A stretch of 7,491 nt of DNA from positions 1 to 7,491 of the forward strand of contig QMPG01000147.1 in assembly GCA_003648455.1 (NCBI GenBank). Direction: 5' to 3'. The position numbers and the translations under genes are program-made. This stretch comes from Bacteroidota bacterium (GTDB lineage Bacteria > Bacteroidota > Bacteroidia > Bacteroidales > B39-G9). How positions within the stretch are numbered: position 1 is the stretch's first letter; every line of letters starts with the position of its first letter. This document shows, one piece after another, positions 1 through 6,156 of the stretch. A model generated the notes under the pieces. It saw nothing but the letters and a program-made list of their open reading frames with translations. It ran no database searches and was not told where the DNA came from.

Positions 1-38
1 TAAAAAACAATAAAAACCTTCGTTAAGTACATAGCTCG

Positions 39-122
39 AAACCCGGCGGGTGTAGTTCAACACAGACTCATCGCTGGGTCTTGCAGACCGCTCAGAGTCC
101 TATTTATTACCTGCTGGGCTTT
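39..122 (+). ncRNA. Candidate structured RNA or foldable intergenic element
   Basis: A long-range stem pairs 42-52 with 108-118: eleven consecutive pairs, eight Watson-Crick and three G.T, then one mismatch and further A-T pairs. Inside it is a second hairpin: 65-69 pairs with 95-99, 73-74 with 90-91, and 77-80 with 86-89, closing on a TTGCA loop. The three G.T pairs become A.C mismatches on the other strand, so if this is RNA it is read on plus. A T-rich stretch (119-145) follows the closing stem, as for a factor-independent terminator. The element is GC-richer than its surroundings. It matches no RNA family I can name, and part of the 5' arm could instead form a small hairpin (50-53 with 60-63). 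The fold was done by eye. Confidence 0.35.
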
Positions 123-147
123 TAATTGTTTTATTCATATTTTTTCA

Positions 148-197
148 TTTTAACACTAATTAATTTTGTTTTACGTGTCAGCAAAAAAGTGTTAGAC
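148..197. repeat. AT-rich imperfect inverted repeat, attC-like ends
   Basis: TTTTAACAC (148-156) and GTGTTAGAC (189-197) are inverted repeats that pair at 7 of 9 positions. Between them TTTTG (164-168) can pair with CAAAA (181-185). Read on minus, the left end is GTCTAAC, which fits the integron R'' consensus RYYYAAC, and the right end is GTTAAAA, one base off GTTRRRY. That orientation would suit the minus-strand gene ending at 280. At 50 bases it is shorter than usual attC sites and very AT-rich, so a weak terminator or chance pairing is at least as likely. Confidence 0.2.
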
Positions 198-225
198 GAC
201 AAACAAGTTCTTTTGCAATTTTTGT

Positions 226-260
226 TTAATGCAATGGATACAAATTTAAATTAATGCAAT
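226..260. repeat. Short direct repeat downstream of the secreted-protein gene
   Basis: The 10-mer TTAATGCAAT occurs at 226-235 and again at 251-260, 25 bases apart, in the AT-rich non-coding DNA just past the end of the minus-strand gene. A palindrome (AATTTAAATT, 243-252) lies between and partly over the second copy. No function is evident, and short repeats are expected in DNA of this composition. Confidence 0.2.
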
Positions 261-279
261 TGAGTTATTGGATGTCTTT

Positions 280-1653
280 CTATTTGTCCTGAATTTTATT
301 CAAAAAAGTGTTTATCAAACCCATAAAAACGGAAGATTGGGGATTAAGGACTCCGTATGGATTAAAGCTATCTTTATTCCTCATATTGTATACCCTTTGG
401 TTAAAGTTAACTGAATTCACATCAACATTAATTTTAGAATTGGAAGGGTAATAATCATATGATAAAGTGGCTTGATTATATAATGCTATATAATAATTTT
501 GTTTTGGTATGGTCAATTTAAAGTCCTTCAGATCTGAATTAATATGAAACTTAGGATTTCCTAATATAATTGAAGAACTTAATTCTGATGTGGAGTCATT
601 ATTGTTAATTTCCGTATGTAGCTCATCTCTTTTAAAATAAAAGTACAATGAGGCATCAATAATTCTTTGTTTCTGCTTATAGCTTTTTAATTCCTCTAGT
701 GTCTTGAAAGAAATTGAATCCCTTACATTTATCTTATCAACTAAAATATCAGAGAAGCTGCTTTTTAAACTAATCACTGAAGTATCCCTTTTATAATAAC
801 TTATGGATTGGTATTTAAAAAATTTAATGACAATTTTATTGTCATCAGTAATTTCAAAATCATATGAATAATTTGCAGCTCCAATTTTTACATCTTCTTG
901 GATGACTCTAGGATTAAGTGATTTTTCGAATCTTAGTAGTCTGTTGTTTTTACGATTTACATACATAGTGATGTTTGTAGAATCAGTAACAGATTTAATT
1001 TTATAATAGATTCTATTTTTACTCACTAAGTATGCGTTTTTTATTAACGCTGATAAATTAGATTTTGAGTTGTAAACCCAATAAGGATTTTTTGATAGTG
1101 TTGCGGCAAAAGGAAACTTTGTGTTAAAATTATTTTTCGTTGAAATATTGTAATTTATAGTATTGTATGTTTTAATTCTAATTTTTTCATTTTCAACTTT
1201 TATTAATTTAAATGAGGTCTCATCATAATACAATATAGAGTCTCCAATAGCCAATAACCTAGTACTATTATAATTTTTCCTAATATCATAGCTCACATTT
1301 TTAAAGGCGTTTGCTAATATTTCGGAAACATCATCAGTTGTGACTATTATTTCATTTAATAGGTGATGCTTGGGCATCAAGTGAATTGTATCATTCAAAT
1401 TGTTTGTTGTTAGCTGTTGTGGTTCAAAAGCTATATGCGAAATATAAATTAATGAGTCTCTATCAATATCCGTATTTAAAATGAAACATCCATTAACATC
1501 ACTAATCAATCCAAAATTATCTGATAATTTAATGTGTACAAAAGGAATAGCTTCGTTGTTATCGTCAACAATTTGAATTTTTTTCGTGTTTTGAGAAAAT
1601 GTTCCTGAGATATTTATCAAAAAAAGGAATAATATTAATTTTGATTTTTTCAT
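280..1653 (-). CDS. Secreted protein with N-terminal carboxypeptidase-like regulatory domain
   Basis: A 457-residue product. The start at 1653 is chosen because it opens directly into a signal peptide (MKK, a hydrophobic run to about residue 17, cleavage near S20-Q21); an upstream in-frame ATG would add a 31-residue non-signal extension. Residues about 24-105 read as a carboxypeptidase regulatory-like beta-sandwich: QIVDDNNEAIPFVHIKL, then a DVNGCF turn, the SHIAFEPQ stretch, and the closing LLNEIIVT typical of the family. This domain is common on the N-terminus of TonB-dependent receptors and other outer-membrane proteins in Bacteroidota. The rest (about 106-457) is rich in N, K, S, Y and beta-type alternation, but I recognise no receptor plug, barrel or enzyme motif. 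It is probably periplasmic or envelope-attached. It ends with TAG. No neighbour reveals its role. Family of the first domain is fairly sure; function is unknown. Confidence 0.85.
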   Translation of the reverse strand: MKKSKLILFLFLINISGTFSQNTKKIQIVDDNNEAIPFVHIKLSDNFGLISDVNGCFILNTDIDRDSLIYISHIAFEPQQLTTNNLNDTIHLMPKHHLLNEIIVTTDDVSEILANAFKNVSYDIRKNYNSTRLLAIGDSILYYDETSFKLIKVENEKIRIKTYNTINYNISTKNNFNTKFPFAATLSKNPYWVYNSKSNLSALIKNAYLVSKNRIYYKIKSVTDSTNITMYVNRKNNRLLRFEKSLNPRVIQEDVKIGAANYSYDFEITDDNKIVIKFFKYQSISYYKRDTSVISLKSSFSDILVDKINVRDSISFKTLEELKSYKQKQRIIDASLYFYFKRDELHTEINNNDSTSELSSSIILGNPKFHINSDLKDFKLTIPKQNYYIALYNQATLSYDYYPSNSKINVDVNSVNFNQRVYNMRNKDSFNPYGVLNPQSSVFMGLINTFLNKIQDK

Positions 1654-1670
1654 AATAAGTATATTATTAT

Positions 1671-1693
1671 GGAGGCACAATTTATGCGCCTCC
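1671..1693 (-). other. Hairpin in the leader of the secreted-protein gene
   Basis: GGAGGC (1671-1676) pairs perfectly with GCCTCC (1688-1693) around an 11-base loop. It lies 17 bases upstream of the minus-strand start at 1653 and 8 bases beyond the stop of the decayed gene at 1701. No T tract follows on the minus strand, so it is not a standard terminator. It could be a leader hairpin or a leftover terminator stem. Confidence 0.4.
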
Positions 1694-1700
1694 AAGTTAA

Positions 1701-1918
1701 TTAAAACGGGATGGTATAAGTAACTCCATATGCAGTTTGATACCATCCATCCTCATCTGGTATCATGGTTTCCTCAGAGGTAACTGTCCATTTTCCAAAT
1801 TCTAACCTCTCTTCAAGTTCTTCTTTAAAGATATAAAAATTCTCCAACTATTCACCAAATTAGCAATTACGTATGAGCCTAGCGCCTGCTATTCTTTAAT
1901 TATCAGATGTTTATTCAT
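1701..1918 (-). pseudogene. Decayed small gene of unknown family
   Basis: Two stretches look coding but lie in different frames. Upstream, ATG at 1918 opens MNKHLIIKE and meets TAG at 1889-1891; the same frame then continues as QALGSYVIANLVNSW. Near 1845-1850 the reading moves to another frame with a clearly protein-like tail, IFKEELEERLEFGKWTV followed by SEETMIPDEDGWYQTAYG and ending VTYTIPF at TAA (1701-1703). The tail frame is closed upstream by a TAG near 1855, so on its own it gives only 47-48 residues with a TTG start. Codon content of the tail, rich in E, W, Y and G, is unlike random AT-rich DNA. I do not recognise the family. One stop and one frameshift make a pseudogene the simplest reading; a short real gene in the tail frame cannot be excluded. 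Confidence 0.45.
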
Positions 1919-1964
1919 TATTTCTTTTAAATATTCTTTGTTTATCAGTTTTGAAATAAAACTG

Positions 1965-4193
1965 TCAATTAAAATTATTTGGTATTGAAAAAATAAATTT
2001 ACTACCTTTTTTTATTTCACTTTCTATCCAAATTTTGCCATTGTGTTTTTCTACAAACTCTTTACATAATATCAAGCCTAAGCCTGTCCCTTTTTCATTT
2101 TCGGTACCTACTGTTGATGTTTTTTCGCTTATATCAAATATTTTTTGCACCTTTTCTTGCGTCATTCCTACACCAGTATCTGATACAGAAATAATTACAT
2201 TATCGTTATCTTGTCCTGCATTAATTTTTACTTCTCCGTTTTTATGAGTAAATTTGATAGCATTAGAAATTAGATTTCTCAATATTATTTCTATCATAGC
2301 ATAATCAACGTAAATAATAATATCTTTAGATAAGCTATAAGATAACTTAATATTTTTCATCTCAGCATTATTCTTATTCAATTTTGTTACTTCTATAAGT
2401 ATTTTTTCAAGAGATTGCTCTTTAGGATTAAAAATAAATCCTTTTGTTTGAACTCTTGCCCAATTAAGTAAGTTATCTAATAATTTATAGGCTTCCTTTG
2501 CACTATTATCAATTATTTTTATATACTTTTCTCTTTCTATTTCATTATATTGTAGGTGATTTTCTAATAATAAATTAGAAAAACCAAGTATTGAGTTGAA
2601 AGGACTTTTTAAATCGTGGGCAATTATTGAGAAGAATTTGTCTTTTGTCGCATTTAGTTCTTTAAGTTTTTTATTTGTTGTTTTTAGTTCTTCAGTATGA
2701 GTCCGGATTTCTTTATTCTTAGAAAGCAATTCTGAATTTTTTTCTTCAATTTGGTTTTTTTGTGCCAGAAGAATTCTGTTTGATTTACGCTTTTGCATGA
2801 AATTGTGAAGGACAACAAAAACCAACAGAATCATTAAGACAAAACCTATAATAAAATAATTACGCACCATTTTTTGATGTTTCAACTCTGCTGTATTGAT
2901 AGCATCCTTTTTTTGCTGTTCTAATTCTATTGCTTGTTTTGCTTTTTCATATTCGTATTGATATTCCAGTCCTATTATTTTTTTAATGTTATCTTCGTTA
3001 AAGATGCTGTCACTTAACTCTTTAAATAACACATAGTTTTCATATGCTTTTTTAAAGTTTTTTGTAGTTGCATATATTTCGGAAAGTTGAAGACGGATTT
3101 CTTTTTGATTATCAATAAGTTCCAGTTCGTTTGCTATTTCAAGGCTTTTAAGGGTATAATCAATTGCTTTGTTGTAATGGTTTGTTTTAAAATATATTTT
3201 CCCGATATTTAAATATGATATGCAGATTCCTGACTTTTCTCCGATTTCTTCACTAATTCTTAAAGACCTAAGATAATACTCCATAGCCTTTCCGTAATCC
3301 TCCCTGATTATATATACATTGCCTAAATTTTGTAAAGATTGTGAAATATTGGTTCTGTAACCAAATTCTTCTGCTATTTTCAACGATTGCTCCGAATAAT
3401 AAATAGCTTTGGAAAATTCGCCTTTATTAAGAAATATAACCCCAAGATTATTTAAACATATCGAAGTGTTTTTATTATCACCAATTTCTTTATATACTTC
3501 TAATGAGTTTTCATAGTTCTCAATAGTTTTGGTATAATCTTCCATTGAATAGTATATATTCCCAATATTGTTTAAACAAATTGAAATTGCTCTCTTGTTT
3601 CCAAATCCTTCAAATATTTTCAATGCTCTTTGAAAAGATTCAAGGGCCTTATGGTAATTGTTTTGTTTATTATACACAGTTCCCATATTACTAACAAACA
3701 TTGCAATCTTCTTTTTATCACCGGAATCTTCTGCTGTTTTTAGAGCTTTTTGAAAATATTGAAGAGCTTGCGGATAATTGCCTTGTTGTTTATAAACTAA
3801 TCCAATATTATTAAAACACAATGAAATTCCTTTATTCAATCCTAATTCCATATAAATCTTTAATGATTCCTTGAAATTTTCAAGTGCTTGGGGATAATCA
3901 GATTTGTAATAATTGCATATTCCAATAAATCGTAAACTTTCGGCTTTACCTTTTGCAAAATTTAGTTTGTCAGCAATGGCTTTGCTTTCATTAAATTGTA
4001 TTAATGCTTTGTTAATATCTGTATAAAATAATCGAGAAGCTAATTGATTCAATAAATTAATTCTTACAGTATCTGCTTCGATATGCTTTTGCAATAAATT
4101 TTCGAGGCTGTCAATTTCCGATGTTTGTGCATTTATTTCCAATAAACCGAAAATAAGAATCATTAATATGAGGGTGATTTTTGATTTATTCAT
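1965..4193 (-). CDS. TPR-containing membrane sensor histidine kinase
   Basis: A 742-residue hybrid-free sensor kinase. The start at 4193 is chosen because it opens into a signal peptide (MNKSK, hydrophobic core, cleavage after INAQ near residue 22); the longer in-frame start adds 39 residues of no signal character. Residues about 82-400 are tetratricopeptide repeats at an exact 40-residue spacing (GNYPQALQYFQKALK-type units), kinesin-light-chain style, predicted periplasmic. A membrane helix spans about 446-463. A coiled-coil linker leads to the HisKA domain with H526 in SIIAHDLKSPFNSILGF. The ATPase domain shows N644 in the N box (NLISNAIKF), D672 in DTGVGM, and GTGLGL at 702-707, ending GSKFIFSIP. 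All catalytic motifs are present, so it should autophosphorylate. There is no receiver domain and no response regulator in the window, so its partner is elsewhere or beyond the window. Ends with TGA. Confidence 0.95.
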   Translation of the reverse strand: MNKSKITLILMILIFGLLEINAQTSEIDSLENLLQKHIEADTVRINLLNQLASRLFYTDINKALIQFNESKAIADKLNFAKGKAESLRFIGICNYYKSDYPQALENFKESLKIYMELGLNKGISLCFNNIGLVYKQQGNYPQALQYFQKALKTAEDSGDKKKIAMFVSNMGTVYNKQNNYHKALESFQRALKIFEGFGNKRAISICLNNIGNIYYSMEDYTKTIENYENSLEVYKEIGDNKNTSICLNNLGVIFLNKGEFSKAIYYSEQSLKIAEEFGYRTNISQSLQNLGNVYIIREDYGKAMEYYLRSLRISEEIGEKSGICISYLNIGKIYFKTNHYNKAIDYTLKSLEIANELELIDNQKEIRLQLSEIYATTKNFKKAYENYVLFKELSDSIFNEDNIKKIIGLEYQYEYEKAKQAIELEQQKKDAINTAELKHQKMVRNYFIIGFVLMILLVFVVLHNFMQKRKSNRILLAQKNQIEEKNSELLSKNKEIRTHTEELKTTNKKLKELNATKDKFFSIIAHDLKSPFNSILGFSNLLLENHLQYNEIEREKYIKIIDNSAKEAYKLLDNLLNWARVQTKGFIFNPKEQSLEKILIEVTKLNKNNAEMKNIKLSYSLSKDIIIYVDYAMIEIILRNLISNAIKFTHKNGEVKINAGQDNDNVIISVSDTGVGMTQEKVQKIFDISEKTSTVGTENEKGTGLGLILCKEFVEKHNGKIWIESEIKKGSKFIFSIPNNFN

Positions 4194-4207
4194 AATGACA
4201 ACATTTA

Positions 4208-4223
4208 ATAACTTTAAAGTTAT
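4208..4223. promoter_or_regulatory. Perfect 16-bp palindrome upstream of the kinase gene
   Basis: ATAACTTTAAAGTTAT equals its own reverse complement over all 16 bases. It sits 14 bases before the kinase start codon (4193, minus strand), in the 81-base gap between the kinase and the truncated phosphatase. Such a site could bind a dimeric regulator or form a hairpin in the kinase leader. AT-rich palindromes also arise by chance, and no regulator gene is visible nearby. On minus, TAACTTTA overlaps it and resembles a weak form of the Bacteroidota -7 box (TAnnTTTG), without the final G. Confidence 0.4.
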
Positions 4224-4274
4224 GAATTTATTTTGATAATTCTTTGGATATTTTTTAGTGTTCGTTAATATACA

Positions 4275-4517
4275 TTGCGTATTTCGTGGATGATTGGAAA
4301 AAGTATACATAAAAAGTCAAGCTACCGCCAACGGAAAGAAGATCTCAAAATCTTTGCGGGTGAGTTAATAGAATATGCTGAAAGAAATGGTAAAAGTGTT
4401 GTTGTTGCTCACGGTATGCTTAATCGTGAGTTAATCAGAATACTTAAAAAGCAAGGTTGGAAGTTTGAAAATAAGGATGGACTAGGGAATTTATCCGTAA
4501 ATTGCTTGGTGAAATAA
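4275..4517 (+). pseudogene. 5'-truncated histidine phosphatase (C-terminal part)
   Basis: About 80 residues matching the C-terminal half of the histidine phosphatase (phosphoglycerate mutase-like) superfamily. WMIGKS (about 5-10), then a helix SYRQRKEDLKIFAGELIEYA, then KSVVVAHGMLNRELI, with the second catalytic-region histidine at H46, then LKKQGW and the final strand LSVNCLV. Full-length members are roughly 170-220 residues and carry an N-terminal RHG motif with the phospho-accepting histidine; that half is absent here. The reading frame opens from TTG at 4275 (ATG at 4290), with a TAA at 4266 just upstream, and the divergent kinase gene begins at 4193, so there is no room for the missing half. 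I infer loss of the 5' part by a rearrangement at this junction. Catalytic activity is not expected. The stop lies 6 bases before the next gene. Confidence 0.75.
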
Positions 4518-4523
4518 GTACCG

Positions 4524-5495
4524 ATGATGTTAAAACAAAATTTGAATAGATTGATCTTTCTTTTTCTTTTAGGTTCTTTTTTTTGGAGCCTTACCTCTTG
4601 CGACCCTCTAGAAGAAAAGAAGAATCTGACTGGAGAGTATAAAAAAGTTCCCGGCTTTTTATACGATTTAGAGCATCCTGATACCATTTATCAATTGCCT
4701 AAGGACCTCAAAGAAATATCAGGAATCGATTATTTTAAGAAAGATAGAATTGCTTGTATACAAGATGAAAAGGGCAATATCTACATCTTTGATACGAAAA
4801 AGGGAAAGGTAATCTCAAAGTTAGACTTTGGAAAAGATGGCGATTATGAAGATGTTGCTATTGTTGGAGATGATGCTTATGTATTGAGAAGCGATGGCAC
4901 ATTATTCGAAGTCAGAAATTTTGAAAAGAAGCCTAAAAAAGCAAAAAAAATTAAAACGCCTCTCAGCCAGAAGAATAATACCGAGGGTTTATTTTACGAT
5001 GAAGCCAGAAACTCACTTTTAATTGCTTGTAAAGGTTCCCCCTCAATTAAGAAAGAAAAATCATATGCCGGATTTAAAGCGGTCTATCGATTCGATTTAG
5101 AACTTAAGACTTTAATAGAAAAGCCAGTCTATTTAATAGATTTCGCTAAAATAGATAGTGCAAAAGCTGCTGGTTCTGTTACAGAATTCTTTACGAAAAT
5201 AGCGATGAAACTTAAGCTTAGCAATGGAAGTAATTTTTATCCTTCGGGATTAGCCATTCATCCTTTAGATAAGGATAAAATATATATGCTTTCTAGCATT
5301 GGAAAGCTGTTGCTTGTTATGGATACATCTGGAAAACTTCTCAATATCATTGAACTTGATATGAGAATATTTAATCAGCCTGAAGGAATTTGCTTTTCTG
5401 AAGATGGTGTTTTATTCATTTCAAATGAGGCTGATAGTGGAGGAGGAAATATTTTAAAATTTACACCCACCACAAACACTCTTAAAAAGCATTAA
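4524..5495 (+). CDS. SdiA-regulated domain lipoprotein
   Basis: A 323-residue lipoprotein with a beta-propeller-like SdiA-regulated domain (the YjiK-type family). Residues 1-25 are a lipoprotein signal with the lipobox LTSC, making C26 the lipidated residue. The start is the first of two tandem ATGs (4524 and 4527); either would give the same signal. Domain landmarks in order: KEISGID (63-69), GDYEDVAI (106-113), NTEGLFYD (152-159), YPSGLAIHP (239-247), NQPEGICF (284-291) and ISNEAD (299-304). The spaced glutamates and aspartates in these motifs are characteristic of the family. Its biochemical role is not established; despite the name it is not shown to be a regulator. It follows the truncated phosphatase by 6 bases, so it was probably the second gene of an operon. 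Loss of the operon's start may have changed its expression. Confidence 0.9.
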   Translation: MMLKQNLNRLIFLFLLGSFFWSLTSCDPLEEKKNLTGEYKKVPGFLYDLEHPDTIYQLPKDLKEISGIDYFKKDRIACIQDEKGNIYIFDTKKGKVISKLDFGKDGDYEDVAIVGDDAYVLRSDGTLFEVRNFEKKPKKAKKIKTPLSQKNNTEGLFYDEARNSLLIACKGSPSIKKEKSYAGFKAVYRFDLELKTLIEKPVYLIDFAKIDSAKAAGSVTEFFTKIAMKLKLSNGSNFYPSGLAIHPLDKDKIYMLSSIGKLLLVMDTSGKLLNIIELDMRIFNQPEGICFSEDGVLFISNEADSGGGNILKFTPTTNTLKKH

Positions 5496-5566
5496 AAATT
5501 TGTGTCTTTCAAAAAAATAAACGTGTTTTGTAAGTGAATATTTACTAGTTAAAAAATATACACATT

Positions 5567-5986
5567 ATGCTTAAAATAAAACTAACAGTCGCTTTAATTA
5601 TACTTTTTACAGGATTCTCTTTTGCTCAAAATGCAGATGTAATAATTGGCAAATATCTTTTACCTAATGATTTAGAAGTGGAATTATTTAAACAGGATGG
5701 TAAATATTTCGGAAAAATAGTTGGTCTTAATAACTATCGAGATGGAGAAACACGTGATGTGAAGAATTCTGATAGCTCAAAACGTAATGATCTTTTGTTA
5801 GGAAAGCTAATTATTAAAGATTTAGAATACGATGCTGAAGAAAAAATTTGGGTCAATGGCGAAATGTACGGCCCTGATAAAGGTATCAATGTTAATTTGA
5901 AAATTACTGAAGTCACAGAAACCGGAATTATCATCGTTGGCTCAAAATACATTATGCGCAAAACAATGGAGTGGAAGAGGATATAA
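5567..5986 (+). CDS. Exported DUF2147 family protein
   Basis: A 139-residue protein with a signal peptide (MLKIK, hydrophobic core, cleavage near A20-Q21). The mature part matches DUF2147: IIGKYLLP (26-33), LFKQDGKYFGKIVGL (40-54), the D-K-N-x-D turn (64-69), RNDLLLGKLII (73-83), IWVNGEMYGPDKG (94-106), a strand pair ending IIIVGSK, and a terminal MEWKRI. The length suits the family. DUF2147 proteins are small periplasmic or secreted beta proteins whose role is unknown. It starts 71 bases after the SdiA-regulated lipoprotein gene on the same strand, so it may be co-transcribed or have its own promoter; no clear -33/-7 pair is visible in the gap. It stops with tandem TAA TAA. Confidence 0.9.
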   Translation: MLKIKLTVALIILFTGFSFAQNADVIIGKYLLPNDLEVELFKQDGKYFGKIVGLNNYRDGETRDVKNSDSSKRNDLLLGKLIIKDLEYDAEEKIWVNGEMYGPDKGINVNLKITEVTETGIIIVGSKYIMRKTMEWKRI

Positions 5987-6045
5987 TAAATATCTGCCTT
6001 CTGACCTTTGCTAAGTTTAATCTCTGATTAAGCTTGACTTGATTT

Positions 6046-6063
6046 CGGTTTTCTGACCGTTTT
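6046..6063 (+). terminator. Possible terminator after the DUF2147 gene
   Basis: CGGTT (6046-6050) pairs with GACCG (6055-6059), including one G.T pair, around a TTCT loop and is followed by TTTT. It lies 60 bases past the DUF2147 stop. The stem is short and the T run only four, so strength would be modest. It lies inside the larger inverted-repeat element. Confidence 0.35.
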
Positions 6064-6072
6064 GTTAGTCAT

Positions 6073-6090
6073 GTTTGTCATGAGACAAAC
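6073..6090. other. Perfect 7-bp hairpin
   Basis: GTTTGTC (6073-6079) and GACAAAC (6084-6090) pair perfectly around a four-base ATGA loop. The hairpin lies inside the 6017-6118 element, and no long T run follows on either strand. It adds to the impression that the whole segment is a folding unit. Confidence 0.5.
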
Positions 6091-6111
6091 TTTAAGATGC
6101 GACTTAATCAG

Positions 6112-6151
6112 AGATTAATCCGAGCGGTGGCTGGCGGAAGATTAATCCGAG
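6112..6151. repeat. 13-bp direct repeat at the edge of the ISAs1 relic
   Basis: AGATTAATCCGAG occurs at 6112-6124 and 6139-6151, spaced 27 bases start to start. The first copy overlaps the right arm of the 16-bp inverted repeat and the second ends a few bases before ISAs1-type coding similarity begins (about 6157). Both contain the palindrome GATTAATC. The pair may mark a duplication made when the IS relic was joined here. Confidence 0.45.
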
Positions 6152-6156
6152 TGGGG

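Larger units (their letters stand above)
6017..6118. repeat. 102-bp element with perfect 16-bp inverted ends
   Basis: TTAATCTCTGATTAAG (6017-6032) and CTTAATCAGAGATTAA (6103-6118) are exact reverse complements, 70 bases apart. Each arm is itself an interrupted palindrome (TTAATC, 3 bases, GATTAA). Two further hairpins lie between the arms, at 6046-6059 and 6073-6090, so the whole could fold as a branched structure. The size and inverted ends resemble a miniature inverted-repeat element, but I find no clear target-site duplication. It sits between the DUF2147 gene and an ISAs1 relic. Confidence 0.55.

Noticed and set aside
35..75. CGAAAC next to a short stem, suggesting a hammerhead ribozyme
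   Set aside because: The required CTGATGA core is absent on both strands and the base after the stem does not fit the cleavage site.
46..114. tRNA-like look: a 7-bp acceptor-like pairing (46-52 with 108-114), TA at positions 8-9 and a GTTC D-stem start
   Set aside because: There is no T-arm with a TTCGA-type loop, the D-stem has only three pairs, and the anticodon stem would have two mismatches. At best it is a remote tRNA-like shape.
100..138. Minus-strand 12-codon reading frame MNKTIKSPAGNK
   Set aside because: Very short, lies inside the structured element, with no downstream gene for a leader peptide and no sign of coding selection.
2035..2247. Plus-strand open frame of 70 codons
   Set aside because: It is antisense to the conserved ATPase domain of the kinase and has no recognisable features.
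2970..3950. Regular 120-base periodicity that could be taken for a tandem repeat or CRISPR-like array
   Set aside because: It is the DNA image of 40-residue TPR units; the units are diverged and stay in frame.
4409..4687. Minus-strand open frame of 92 codons
   Set aside because: Antisense to the phosphatase relic and the lipoprotein signal; composition is that of a shadow frame.
5734..5961. Minus-strand open frame of 75 codons
   Set aside because: Antisense to the DUF2147 gene, whose motifs are clear.
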